Positions 22,911 through 35,029 of a stretch of DNA of 64,000 bases are shown here, piece after piece (position 1 is the first letter of the stretch; the number at the start of each line of letters is the position of its first letter). The notes beneath the pieces are model-generated. The model made no database searches, was not told the origin of the DNA, and saw only the letters and a program-made list of their open reading frames with translations. The stretch covers positions 22,580,001 through 22,644,000 of the forward strand of contig NC_037090.1 in assembly GCF_002994745.2 (NCBI RefSeq). The letters run 5' to 3'. Origin of the DNA: Rosa chinensis (taxonomy: Eukaryota; Streptophyta; Magnoliopsida; Rosales; Rosaceae). The position numbers were made by a program, and so were the translations under genes.

Positions 22911-23514
22911 GTGCCATGTGTTGCTGCAATTGAGAATATGAGCCATTTTGATGCTGATGGGAAGCGTCATTACCATTTGGTAAAGGCTTAGGCTCAGAGG
23001 TATGTACATATATAATTTACTTTCTTGCTTCACATAATATCTTAATTAATCTTAGTATTACAGTTCATGCATTACCCTGTATTTGAAAAAATTTAATTCA
23101 CATGTTTGCAGGTTGTAAAGCAGTTTGGTATCCCTAATCTATTTGATTTTCCCATTAGACCAACTGTAAGTCCTATGTTTTTTCAGTTCACTTATCATTC
23201 GAAATTGCTCTAGTGCATGCTTGAGACTAGCTTGGTTGACAACAAGGGCCATACAATTTCTATACAGTTCAAGTTTTTGTTTCAGAGCACACATTGTCAC
23301 GATTTTGCTTCTTATCAATTTATCATCTCAATATGGTATATTTGCTGCGGGCAGAAATTGTCTAAAACCTTGATTACATTTATCTGGCAGCTATCTGCGT
23401 CTGGAGATCGTGGAGTACCTGAAGTGGTAGCTGATCCTCTAGGTGAAGTTTCTAAGACATTTCAGGAGCTTGGAATATGTGTTGTGCAACAATGTGCTAA
23501 GATTCACCAACAAG
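22911..23514 (+). pseudogene. Transposon-captured fragment of HCF101 (chloroplast Fe-S scaffold gene)
   Basis: Three exons with proper GT-AG borders are visible: 22911-22999, 23112-23165 and 23391-23514. They encode VPCVAAIENMSHFDADGKR, then VVKQFGIPNLFDFPIRPT, then SASGDRGVPEVVADPLGEVS...CVVQQCAKIHQQ. This order and spelling match the C-terminal half of the P-loop domain of HCF101, the Mrp/NBP35-type ATPase that transfers 4Fe-4S clusters to photosystem I and other plastid acceptors. One base is missing in exon 1 (CATTACCATTTGG), shifting the frame; without it FGKGLGSE would follow. The N-terminal domain, the Walker A exon and the C-terminal DUF971 region are absent. It lies wholly inside the CACTA element and cannot make HCF101. 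Confidence 0.88.
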
Positions 23515-25090
23515 GTATGTTTGAGGTGCAAGTTGTTAGGATTCTGCTCATGTTGACTGCATACCATAATTAATATGTACTTGAATCAGTTAAATCATAG
23601 TGAAGATTCAGGAAATTAAACAAGGTTAAGTATTTAACTCAACGTGTTTTCTCACCTTAATTCATGACATATTTGTCTAGCCTATGAGATGTCGAGTATG
23701 AATGCTTTTGTGGTCATTCAAATGACCTTAATTTTCTAAATCAGCTACCACAACACATCAGAAGCAGATATATATATGAAAAGACGAGATCTACATTTCA
23801 TCAGTTTGTTAAATCGTGCAGGCCTTATTGAAAGCTGCGGTTGGCTACCTCTAATTTCCCTATCCAATTAGAGGCTTGCTTGTTATTATCCTCCTTAGAA
23901 TATTTTGGTTAGGAGGCAGCAGTATTCCATTTGTTGGGCTAGTACTTACATCATTATGTCTCATCTCATTCTTATTGTTTCCAAATTCTTTTCGAAACTT
24001 GAAACTGTGATGGAAGCCAAACTCTAGTAGGTGTAGTGTGGCAAAAAGTAACTGTGGTCGTGATTATGCTTGATTAATCAGAAAACAGGGAGCACCAATC
24101 CTACAAAATAGCTCGTGATTGAAGGAGAAGATGGATTCGCTGCTAGTATAGGAACATTTCAACTTCCAAGTAGTTTAACGTATATCAACTTCTAGATGGT
24201 TTTATGTATGCAGAATTTTTTGTATTCAACTAGTTAGTATTGTTGATTTGAAGAGAGTGCATTGAATCCACATGAAATGATTTCCTATTTGAATTATTAT
24301 TATTTTTAATTTGAAAATTTTGAAGTCACAACCATAAAAACTGATGTCTAAGAGAAATACATTAGTTTCAAAATCGAAATCGATGTCCCATTAACCACTG
24401 GAAATTGAATTACTACGTATGAATCGATGTGCCACAAACTAGTGCACATCGTGTTTTAGATAGAGATCGATGTCCAGCATAAGTATTACTATCGATAAAG
24501 ACAAGAAAACCGATGTTAAGAAAATCTACAGACATCATTTTTTTATAAGATTCGATATATTACAAGGTATTAGACATCGTTATTTTACCAGAACCGATGT
24601 ATTATAAGATGATTGACATCGTTTTTTTCCTAGAATCTGATGTTAATGTAAGTAAATATATCGGTTTATACAATATTAAATTGTGTATACTAAATATGAA
24701 ATCGTGGGATATGAGGTAAATTACGCGTCAAAATCATGAACAAGAAGAAACATTCATGGGAATCGATGTGTGAAACAGTATCAGTCATCAGTTTTAAATG
24801 AATAACGATGTTAAAATGCATAGTTGTGCTATAGGATCTATATTTCTTTAAGCATTAAAGGCAATAAAATGATGGTTTAACAATAGTTAAACATACAAAT
24901 TTGTTATCATTTAAACGAATTTACATCGATTTATTATGTGTAACCGATGTGTATATTGATACTAGACATCGGCTAAAAACCGATGTCTGGATTTTCCGGA
25001 CCTTTCTCATCACCCACTAACACATCGGTCGGAATTCTTTTTCTCATCGGTTTTTGGCCGATGTCTGAGGCCATAATTCTAGTAGTGTCT

Positions 25091-25372
25091 ACTAAACCTA
25101 AACTAAAGGTGGTCTCGTTAAAACCTTATTCGTATAAAACTTAATGGGAAAAACTCCAAACAGAGGAAAGAGTACCACCTATTATAACATTTGTAACCTA
25201 AAACAACTCAACAACATTCATGATTAAAGACCAAGGTGGACTACGATAGGCCCATTTCTTCTATCCAACTCAAAAACAAAATTTTGGACAGTTGTCCTGT
25301 ACCAACTGCTTGTAGCCAGTAACAATTCCTACTCCCACAAAAAGGGTGGTTACTTCTTGTGAGTAATCGCCT
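25091..25372. other. Short intergenic segment between two transposons
   Basis: This sequence continues after 31460 once the young LTR element is removed (…CTCAAAC / CTTCCTGCAACC). It has no gene. It contains phrases (ggtggtctcgttaaaacc, aatgggaaaaactcc) that look like old repeat sequence, but the element is not identified. Confidence 0.4.
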
Positions 25373-25377
25373 CAAAC

Positions 25378-27034
25378 TGATGCGGCTGAAATAGCCTCAC
25401 AATTTAACCCTGCAAAATGTAGTTGTCAGTATAGGATAAGCAGGGATCGTTCAGTCCGGGGATTGTAGGGTACACCTACACTAAAAGGTCAATTAACAAA
25501 TAAAAGAATAAAATGGGGGGTTTTGAGATTTGGTTCTAATCTACTTAAAAAAAAAAAACAAAACAAATAAAATTATGTACAATGATCGACTTCCGTAACC
25601 TAGACCACTACCACTCGAAAATTACTAAGTGTAAAAACAGAAAATTCATTTCAACATGCAACAAAAACGTGCCCATCTTAAATGCTAGATAAGAGCCCAA
25701 ATGAAAAGCTGTCACGGTCCAATCCATTACTCATAGCAATTAACACGTAATTTCCAGTATCATTCAATCATTAAAGCATGATTTTTACCACTCTTTAGAA
25801 CTAATTACTACTTGTTTAACTCAGCGTCTTAACAAATAATAATTACTCTTGGCAAATTAAGCAAACACACATGAATACTCAGCGTGATTCTAGCATGCAA
25901 ACTTATTAACCTAACTCTGAAAATTATCTAAACACATAAAACGGCACAAGATTATAACATGCATCGTGAAAGAATTCTCGAAATTAACTCAATAATAAAC
26001 TGGAAATCTCAAAAATATTAACAAAAATATTCTGAAAATCTCATGTCTCCAATTACACAACTCACAAATCCAAACACACAAAACCGAAACAATAATTATA
26101 AGTAGAGTCATAGTTACACTTTTGAAGCTTTCCTCAGCGGCTTAGCAACAAGGTGATGAACTCGTCTCTGCTATGGTGGTGGTGGAGCGTCCTTGACTCT
26201 TCTTGGAATGATGGAAGGATGGTGGTCACGGCCTTGTATGTGATGGAGGTTTGAGAAGTGAATTGGGTATAGCTATGGAATAATTTTCAGCTAGGAACTG
26301 ATAAGCTAGGAAGTGATCTTGGTCAGGAAGTGATGATTTTGGAGTAGAGAATGGCTGCTATTTATAGTGGAATTCTCATCTCTTGTGATGCAATCATGGC
26401 CAATCATCTTGAGGTGATTTCTCCTCCAAATTTGCTTGATTTTCTCTTGACAAAGTCATGAATTTTCTGATTTCTTTTCCCCTTAATGGCTCATTGTATA
26501 TGCCTTGAATAGCGACCAGATACATCCCTTATTCTTCTCCTTTAATTTGCACTAATTTCTTCCAAGAATTGTGCACACAATAAACTCCTACAATCAAGAA
26601 AAATCAGAATTTAATTAGAGTTTATAATCAATAAGAAATCAGATAATTAGGAATAAATACTGATTAAAAACAATCCATTTTATCTCCTCGAATTCTTCCT
26701 GATTAATCCTTCAATTTTTCTTGATTTCATCACTCAAGAGTTTTTAATGGGATGGACTCTCATTAGAATACAAAAATCAGAAATAGAAAAGTTCAAATGA
26801 AGAAAGTTTCCTAAAACAAAATAGGAAATATTTCCTAAAATGAAAGAGGAAAGTTTCATAAATGACTTGTCATTAATTTATGCTCATTTCTGCTCTTTTT
26901 CACTTGTTTTCACCCTTTCCAACCTTGAAGTAACTAAAAACATAAACTTTATTATAATTATTAATTTTAAGAGAATAACTTAGCCAAATGAGGGAAAATA
27001 CATATTAAAAATGTCACACTTTGTGCTCTTATCA
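25378..27034 (-). repeat. 3' LTR of the LARD-like element
   Basis: On the minus strand it runs TGATAAGAGCAC...CCGCATCA, with the TG/CA ends of LTRs. It differs from the partner LTR only at 26689 (C against T at 31109) in a by-eye comparison. The TATA-like box CTATAAATAG (minus) is at 26358-26367. Confidence 0.93.
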
Positions 27035-27049
27035 AATTCCCCCACACTT
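27035..27049 (-). other. Polypurine tract
   Basis: The minus strand reads AGTGTGGGGGAATTT directly before the 3' LTR. It is the expected plus-strand DNA priming site and fixes the element's orientation. Confidence 0.85.
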
Positions 27050-28906
27050 AGCTTTTGCTAGTCCCTTAGCAAAATCAAAACAAAACATTCAACCAAAATA
27101 AACAATTCACTACTAGACTCTAAACAAATGACACACAAAGACTATATTGCCCTTAAAATCTGTCTCATAAATCCTTACTCTCATGGCATCAAAATTAGCA
27201 CTTGATCAAGAATCAATATTTAGATATTCGAGAGTTAATTGAAGCATATAATCCACATATAAAACAGTAGGACTTGGTTGTAACAATGGTGATGGGTGGA
27301 GCTCAACATGTTTCAGACAAGTATGATTCATATTCTCACAAGGTATATCCACTCTATCTTCTCTCAGAACAGGGCAATGCTTAAAAGCTTACAATCACTC
27401 AAATTATATGTGAGAGAAAATATTTTGAGGCAATCAAATAGCTCACATATATAAGAAATGAAAAGCACTTTGTGAATATAATTTTTTTTTCAAGATCTCA
27501 TGAAAGATATCAACTACTTGCACGGATGGACCCAAGCCATAGGTTCAACTCTTATAACTCATCTCCACAGATCAAAGGCTGTCCCATCTTAAGGATCAAA
27601 AAGGACTTTAAAGGGTTGAAATGGGGCTAAGGTTCAAGGTTTTAAGAAACAAAGGCTAAGGAATGTCAAAGTATCCTAAAAACCTAGTAGAGCTCATTTT
27701 GATGTAGAGAGACTTCTAGAAATCCACTTGAACCCTCGTGAACTGGACAAAGACCAAATTTTTATGTAATGGGCCTTCAATTCAAAACAATCTCCAAATT
27801 CACCAAGTATGGGGGACTAAAATCCATATGCATATATATTTTTTTCTTTGTTTTTCTTTTCTTAGCCATACACATTTTTTTTTTCTTTCATTTCTTTTTC
27901 AAGGCTTCCACATTTTTTTTCTTATGGACAAGTCTACCCCCACACTTGAACTTTCACCTCTTCTCAATCTTCATCCTTGCCATCGAATCCATGTAGTAAG
28001 TCTCAAAAGATAGCTCTACTAAATTCTTAGAATAAAGGGTAGGATTGTAACTATACTAAGGTTAAGGGTTAAGGAATTTAAGGGTGATGAAAGAAAAGGC
28101 TCAATGTAGGCTCAAAGTAGTTTATCTAAGGGGGTCCCACGACGGGCACAAATATGGACACAAGTTAATTTGTCTATGGTGGTGGTTCCTATGATGCCTC
28201 TATCCTTTCCAGAATCAGGGATATGTATTGATAAAAGTCTCAACAAGCACAAGAGTGAATTCTAGCATTCTCTAGTCCATCAAACTTAATCTATGGCAAG
28301 CAATCAATCAAATGAAGAATAATGAGATCATCAAAACATCGCCAAGAAAATAAGAATATATTCTTTCATTCCTCCAAGAAAAAGGGACATGGCTCAAATA
28401 TCTCACATGGGCTTTTATGAATCAAAACTCATCTTAACATGCTCATATTCTGTACCAAGGTCACGAAATCCATATCCACTACACATGCATACATTTTTCA
28501 TATATCTCAATTAACCAAAGAATACCATGTTTAAATCATCTCAATCTTGTGATCCTCTTTTAGCAATGATTTCGGAGATATAACCTCACCCTAGATAGTT
28601 GAAAGGGCATCCTATGACTCGAAAATAAAAACAAAAGCAACAATTTTTTTTTTTTTTTTTGACATTTTCAATTTTTTTTTTTGTATTTTCCAATATATAT
28701 GACTCAAAATAAAAGATAAAAATATAAATCCCTTCCCCCACACTTAAATATTGCATTGTCCTCAATGTAATCAATCATAAGCATGTAATGAAACAATTAA
28801 GCATATAGGAAAGAAATTTACGAAAACAAAAACAAAAGAGAAAATTTGAAAAATAAAAGAAATAGGGAAGGAGAAAGCAAATCTGTGTTTGTAGTCTCCA
28901 GCACAG

Positions 28907-28980
28907 CTACTTCTGAATTGGGTTGCCTCCCAAGCAGCGCTTGAGTTTAACGTCTTTCAGCCAGACGGAATAGATATTAA
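28907..28980 (-). pseudogene. Pol-end-like peptide remnant
   Basis: The minus strand encodes VWLKDVKLKRCLGGNPIQK then a stop. From memory, a KDVKLKR-LGGNP-type sequence is common near the end of pol or the pol/3' junction of plant Ty3/gypsy elements. It is the only coding trace in this element and hints at its autonomous parent. Confidence 0.4.
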
Positions 28981-29774
28981 AAAGTTAGTAACTATAATTA
29001 ACAAAGAAATACAAAAAAATATAAACAAGTAACAAAGAATTACAAACTACAAATATAATTAACAAGTACATTGTACACAAGACACAAGTTAGGTACACAA
29101 GTGAGTAAAAAAAAACATGAAAAATATTTACACAAATGTTTTTTTTTTACCTTAGTGTATCACAACATTTTGTTACATTTTCTTTTGTCATAAATATTAT
29201 TGATATCAAATCTAATTCCAAGCGGTAAATCAAGTTGGACATGCGGCCCAAGTATAGTCGTCTAGACACAAAGTCCCACTTACATCCTTTGGGCAACCTT
29301 ACTGAAATGGCCAGGTGGGGGAGGACGAACACGAGAGGAAAAATCCATTTTGGCATGAGCTATTCCCACATAGTGGTTTAGGCCCATTTGTAAGCACTTC
29401 TGGATTCAAAAACCCATCATGAACGTTGTCCCCTTCCTAGACACCATTCCACATAGGCTATACTTACTAAGATGAAAAAGGTCCAAAGTGTGAAGACAGT
29501 TCAACAAGTGTTAATAAAGGCCGCCCTCAACCTTAAGGGACCTGAACTAGGTACCAATAAGGGGTTTAGGTCAATATTAACAAAAGAGACTTCACCTATT
29601 CCATTCAATTTACAACTTACAATTAAAATTCGTATTCAACAATATAAACAACAACCTAAGTAACTAATTTTCGACAATTACAAAATAATTAACAATGCAA
29701 TTTTTTTTTTTTTTTTTCGGTCACAATAATAAACAAAACACATATTATTCACAAAGCAACAAATGATTTTTCAA

Positions 29775-29792
29775 TCCCCGGCAACGGCGCCA
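29775..29792 (-). other. Primer-binding site (tRNA-Asp type)
   Basis: The minus strand reads TGGCGCCGTTGCCGGGGA, starting with the obligatory TGG, 5 bases downstream of the 5' LTR end. Confidence 0.88.
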
Positions 29793-29797
29793 AAAAT

Positions 29798-31454
29798 TGA
29801 TGCGGCTGAAATAGCCTCACAATTTAACCCTGCAAAATGTAGTTGTCAGTATAGGATAAGCAGGGATCGTTCAGTCCGGGGATTGTAGGGTACACCTACA
29901 CTAAAAGGTCAATTAACAAATAAAAGAATAAAATGGGGGGTTTTGAGATTTGGTTCTAATCTACTTAAAAAAAAAAAACAAAACAAATAAAATTATGTAC
30001 AATGATCGACTTCCGTAACCTAGACCACTACCACTCGAAAATTACTAAGTGTAAAAACAGAAAATTCATTTCAACATGCAACAAAAACGTGCCCATCTTA
30101 AATGCTAGATAAGAGCCCAAATGAAAAGCTGTCACGGTCCAATCCATTACTCATAGCAATTAACACGTAATTTCCAGTATCATTCAATCATTAAAGCATG
30201 ATTTTTACCACTCTTTAGAACTAATTACTACTTGTTTAACTCAGCGTCTTAACAAATAATAATTACTCTTGGCAAATTAAGCAAACACACATGAATACTC
30301 AGCGTGATTCTAGCATGCAAACTTATTAACCTAACTCTGAAAATTATCTAAACACATAAAACGGCACAAGATTATAACATGCATCGTGAAAGAATTCTCG
30401 AAATTAACTCAATAATAAACTGGAAATCTCAAAAATATTAACAAAAATATTCTGAAAATCTCATGTCTCCAATTACACAACTCACAAATCCAAACACACA
30501 AAACCGAAACAATAATTATAAGTAGAGTCATAGTTACACTTTTGAAGCTTTCCTCAGCGGCTTAGCAACAAGGTGATGAACTCGTCTCTGCTATGGTGGT
30601 GGTGGAGCGTCCTTGACTCTTCTTGGAATGATGGAAGGATGGTGGTCACGGCCTTGTATGTGATGGAGGTTTGAGAAGTGAATTGGGTATAGCTATGGAA
30701 TAATTTTCAGCTAGGAACTGATAAGCTAGGAAGTGATCTTGGTCAGGAAGTGATGATTTTGGAGTAGAGAATGGCTGCTATTTATAGTGGAATTCTCATC
30801 TCTTGTGATGCAATCATGGCCAATCATCTTGAGGTGATTTCTCCTCCAAATTTGCTTGATTTTCTCTTGACAAAGTCATGAATTTTCTGATTTCTTTTCC
30901 CCTTAATGGCTCATTGTATATGCCTTGAATAGCGACCAGATACATCCCTTATTCTTCTCCTTTAATTTGCACTAATTTCTTCCAAGAATTGTGCACACAA
31001 TAAACTCCTACAATCAAGAAAAATCAGAATTTAATTAGAGTTTATAATCAATAAGAAATCAGATAATTAGGAATAAATACTGATTAAAAACAATCCATTT
31101 TATCTCCTTGAATTCTTCCTGATTAATCCTTCAATTTTTCTTGATTTCATCACTCAAGAGTTTTTAATGGGATGGACTCTCATTAGAATACAAAAATCAG
31201 AAATAGAAAAGTTCAAATGAAGAAAGTTTCCTAAAACAAAATAGGAAATATTTCCTAAAATGAAAGAGGAAAGTTTCATAAATGACTTGTCATTAATTTA
31301 TGCTCATTTCTGCTCTTTTTCACTTGTTTTCACCCTTTCCAACCTTGAAGTAACTAAAAACATAAACTTTATTATAATTATTAATTTTAAGAGAATAACT
31401 TAGCCAAATGAGGGAAAATACATATTAAAAATGTCACACTTTGTGCTCTTATCA
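29798..31454 (-). repeat. 5' LTR of the LARD-like element
   Basis: It is the equal-length partner of 25378-27034. The minus-strand CTATAAATAG box at 30778-30787 should be the promoter of the element's RNA, giving a start site roughly 30 bases further along the minus strand. Confidence 0.93.
30778..30787 (-). promoter_or_regulatory. LTR TATA box
   Basis: The minus strand reads CTATAAATAG, a strong plant TATA box. It is conserved in all three LTR copies of the window (2029, 26358, 30778). Confidence 0.65.
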
Positions 31455-31459
31455 CAAAC

Positions 31460-32225
31460 TTCCTGCAACCGTTCCCACCTCATTCAAGAGAAACTGGACC
31501 GCTACCAGTGGTGAAACACGAAGGTGATAGATGGCTGGTTGTCTTGAATTGAGAAATTCTTCTATGTTTATTTGTTCATCTCTGTCAGCCATGATGAATA
31601 GAGTAAAGCCCAATCGAGTAACCGAACAATTGAGAACAACACACTATTCAAAACTAAACACTATCTTCCAATATGAGAAAACAATAACCATTAAAACGGA
31701 GTTGAACCCCATACAAACGAAAATCACCTGCAAAACACCTACAAGAAACTTGTCATTTCTTTTTGGTATATGCGTCATGGGCCATTGCGTTTGGTTTTGG
31801 TCCGTGAGTGTGACAGCAGTCAGCAGCAGATTAACAATGCAGGATAGCAAACTAAAATCTACATACTGAAAATAATATGACCTAATCCTATTAAGTGAAA
31901 AAAAAAAAAAAAAAAGAGCAAGTAATGTCATAGCCGAATGAATTCTGATGGTGCTTGTGATGATATACTAATGGAAGAAGAGGGTTAATTGGGTGTTGTG
32001 TTCGGTACCAAAATAAGGCTTTCATTGGAGAGATAATCAATTTGGGGAGTTTTTATGATTTGTAGTAGAGATTCTTCATACTCTTTCTTTTGTACGAGTT
32101 TACAAACAAATAATTTGGGGAGCCTGAAAAAATAAATAAATAATTAATTCTCAAATATGGCAAAACCACCATGACATGCCATTAATTAGTGGTGGAGGCA
32201 GTGTTGTTCTTCGGTAGGGGCAATC
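31460..32225. other. Intergenic DNA without recognisable gene
   Basis: Continuation of the pre-insertion sequence. The open frames at 31531-31869 and 31644-31931 overlap on opposite strands and show no domain. A poly-A run lies near 31898-31914. Confidence 0.4.
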
Positions 32226-32234
32226 ACCAATAAG

Positions 32235-32462
32235 GATTCAAATTTGCTCACCACTAGCCCTAGGTGATGACACCACCGCCCAATAAAAAGCTGCCATGTA
32301 TGATAATCCATAATCATGGGCTAACTATGGTTAACCTAATAAATTATCAAGAAAGAGAAAAAGTAATTTAATAATAATAAAACTAAGATACATTATTATG
32401 AGATTATTCATTAAATACAATAATCCTAAACCCTTTTGTAATCTAATTGCTCTCCTCTCCTC

Positions 32463-32493
<31 letters not shown>

Positions 32494-33806
32494 CTCTGGC
32501 TTTTTTTTCTTTCTTTCTCCTGTTCATGTTATTCTCGTCTTCTACCATCAGTCCATCACTTATCATCATTTGGCATGTTTATTTAATTGAAATGAAAAAT
32601 AATTATGAATCGGAGACAAGTGAAATGGGAGAAGAAAGGAATCGGTATTGATTCCGGAGGATTGATTCATAAACTCATCTCCCCTCTTCGTAATCAAATT
32701 CCTGAGTATTCAGGAATCGATTTCTGATAAGGAGGTGGGACCTACATTCATTATGATTCATTTATGTGTTAGTAAATGCATGAATGCTTTTACCCCGTAA
32801 TCATTCCCTCCCATTCCAAGTAAGTAAACGTGCTCATCATCTTCTGTATTTTTTTTTCCTTAGGTTCACTCTCACAAACGTTTGCATCTTCTTGGTTCTT
32901 CATCTCCATCACTTATCACCATCATTAGCCTCTCCTAATTTCTCATCGAGCATTGCTTTGAGTACTCCTCAATTGTTCATCATCTTCATATTCCAATGGA
33001 CAAATGCGGAACCTCATATGAAAGCTTAGATTACTTCTGCCAGGAACTCTATACCTTAGCAAAGTGATATTCCCCTTTGTAAATTGGTTTAGCCGATTAT
33101 AGTGCCAGACAGATTCATGATGCAACAATACTTTAATCATATTACCCAGCCTTTTCCAACAAAATTTTCACCACGAATCCCAAACTGAATTGGGGAGGAA
33201 GAGAGAGTGAGTTAATTAATAAGTTGCCTCGTGGATGGTCTGCAACTGAGTTTGCTGGGATTATTTGGTGAGTTGCCTTGTGGTGATTTTGGGAGGAAGA
33301 TGTAAAGGGCTGGAGGAGATATGGGTTTGTTGGTTTGTTTCTGAGAATTGGGGAGGAGGAGAGAGTGAGTTAATTAATCAATTCATAAATATTAATGCAG
33401 AACCATTGTTGTTTTGCTGAATAACATATTTGTTTGTGAGAGTCAGTGTAATAAAAGGTAGAAGGAACCATAAAAAAAAAAATTTCTTTCAAGAATTTCC
33501 AATTTTTTGCAGTACATAATATGGATTTATGCCAAGAAACTAACAGAATTGGAGAAAAAGAAAGACCAAAGTAGAAGATGATGATGCGTGATGGAGATGC
33601 TGGGAGATGAAAGAGTGTAGATTAGTATTTAATGAATAATTATATAATAAAATATAAGAGTTTTATTATTATTAAATTTATTTTTCTCTTTCTTAATAAT
33701 TAAGCCAACCATAGTTAGCTATACTTATGAGTTATCACACACGGCAACTTCTCATTAAGTGGTGGTATCACCACTTAAGGAATAGTGGTGAGCAAATTTG
33801 ATTCCC
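32235..33806. mobile_element. Mutator-like element with long TIRs
   Basis: The two ends are inverted copies over roughly 180 bp: AATTTGCTCACCACTA, a ggtgatgacaccacc theme, a ctaactatggttaacc theme and aagaaagagaaaaagtaattt. Flanking ACCAATAAG (32226-32234) and ATCAATAAG (33807-33815) form a 9-bp TSD with one mismatch. The interior lacks transposase and holds a poly-A run (32463-32489) and a nested MITE at about 32574-32836. Confidence 0.75.
32574..32836. mobile_element. MITE copy 1 (GCATGTTTAC family)
   Basis: Ends ggcatgtttatttaattgaaatg and cattccaagtaagtaaacgtgc are inverted copies. The body (gaatcggagacaagtgaaatg, gattccggaggattga, ggtgggacctac) matches 38367-38639 in reverse orientation. 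Superfamily is not certain. Confidence 0.65.
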
Positions 33807-33963
33807 ATCAATAAGGTCTAATTTTTTTTTCTTTTTCTTTTTTCCTTCTAAAAAAAAATTCTTTTTTGGTAAGTAATTATGTGTACTTGAGTGATTAATT
33901 TGGCATTTGCACTCATTGATTTTGATGAACATTTGAATTGTGCTCTACTAGTTTCTTTTTTTT

Positions 33964-34979
33964 AAAAGAGTTTTTCTATTGGGACCTCCATATTTGCTCA
34001 TTTGACCTCTTATCTCTTTACACCTCATATTTGCTTTTTAAAAAGTAAAATTTGCTAAGTAAACCTCTTTCATTACCTAACTTAACCTTACTCAAAAAAG
34101 AAAATTTTTAGGAGCATTAAAGATGAGTTAGTGCTCCCATGATTATTTATTTACCACAAAATAAACTTGACATTGTTCAAAAAAAAATATGAGATAATTA
34201 TTGATCGAAAAAAGATAGTGTAACTAATTAACATAAATTTATCAGGGGTCTTTCAGCCTACTATTTCATGCTTAATTATGGATTTTCAAAGCTTAGTTTT
34301 TATGGTTTATGCTGGAATTTAGATAGGTTGCAATATTAAATTTGTTCATGATCTGTTCTTTTATTATTTATTTTTGTCTTATATGCCGCTTCACAAACTT
34401 ATTTGGTTAGTTTACATGAGGGCTCTCTATGCCCCGTTTCATGATCCTCAAGAAAAAGACCTTTGTATCATAGTTTTATTTTTAGGAAAATACTTCAGTA
34501 CATTAATGTACCGATACATCAAGTAGACTAGGTTCAATATAGAGGTAGACTAGCTCGGTGTAAGGGTAGACTAACTCCATGCATGTCTACCCATGTACTG
34601 AGCTAGTCTACCTCTGTATTGAACTAGTCTACTTGATGTATCGGTACATTAATGTATTGTAGACGATCCCTTATTTTTATATAAGTTGCCAAGTAGTTTT
34701 GAATGCATGCATTTCTCTCTTGATTTTTTCTTTTTTAAAAGCTTTTATAAACAAAGAAAATGAGAAATATGAAATGAGAACTAAAATGGAAATGAATAAT
34801 TAAAGTACTATAAATGTGTTTCCATTATTATAAATCTTTGCAGAGAAAAAAAATATTTTCCTTATTAGTTTGCTGTCTTTAACGGTCTTTTTGTATAAGG
34901 ATACATATGTCAATGAATAATTAAAAATTGAGGGAGGTCTAGTGAGTAGATTAAGAGGTCTCAATAGAAACTCTCTTTT
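33964..34979. mobile_element. TIR element, superfamily uncertain
   Basis: The left end AAAAGAGTTTTTCTATTGGG and the right end (complement of AAAAGAGAGTTTCTATTGAG) are inverted copies, continuing through gacctc and a diverged segment. A TSD is not clear. No coding sequence is present. A separate foldback sits inside at about 34497-34664. Confidence 0.5.
34497..34664. repeat. Perfect-looking foldback MITE
   Basis: The left arm (acattaatgtaccgatacat, caagtagacta) is repeated in inverted order on the right (tagtctacttgatgtatcgg, tacattaatgta). Arms are about 70 bp with a short centre near atgcatg. It would form a strong hairpin. Confidence 0.75.
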
Positions 34980-35029
34980 GAAAAATACTACGAGAAAAGA
35001 ATGAGCAAAAACTAGAGATGATCATCGAA

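Larger units (their letters stand above)
20662..25087. mobile_element. Complete non-autonomous CACTA transposon carrying host gene pieces
   Basis: The left end CACTACTAGAATTATG and the right end CATAATTCTAGTAGTG are inverted, with the CACTA box intact on both sides. The flanks are a perfect 3-bp TSD TCT (20659-20661, 25088-25090). Subterminal regions (20680-20830, 24330-25080) hold many copies of acatcggtt/aaccgatgt-type motifs, as expected for CACTA subterminal repeats. No TnpA/TnpD-like frame is present. The interior 20940-23520 contains host-like GC-rich DNA and three exons of HCF101 with introns still in place. So genomic DNA was captured, not a processed transcript. Confidence 0.93.
25378..31454 (-). 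mobile_element. Young LARD-like non-autonomous LTR retrotransposon
   Basis: Two LTRs of equal length (1657 bp) flank a 2.76-kb interior, with a perfect 5-bp TSD CAAAC (25373-25377, 31455-31459). Orientation is minus. The primer-binding site TGGCGCCGTTGCCGGGGA, complementary to a tRNA-Asp 3' end as in several Ty3/gypsy lineages, lies 5 bases inside the right LTR. A purine tract (AGTGTGGGGGAATTT) abuts the left LTR. The interior has no gag, protease, RT, RNase H or integrase frame, only a short pol-end-like peptide, so the element must be mobilised in trans. By eye the LTRs differ at one base, so insertion is very recent. Confidence 0.93.

Noticed and set aside
27035..29797. Hidden gag-pol in the LARD interior
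   Set aside because: No frame longer than about 90 codons on either strand and no RT, integrase or protease motif; only a short pol-end-like peptide.
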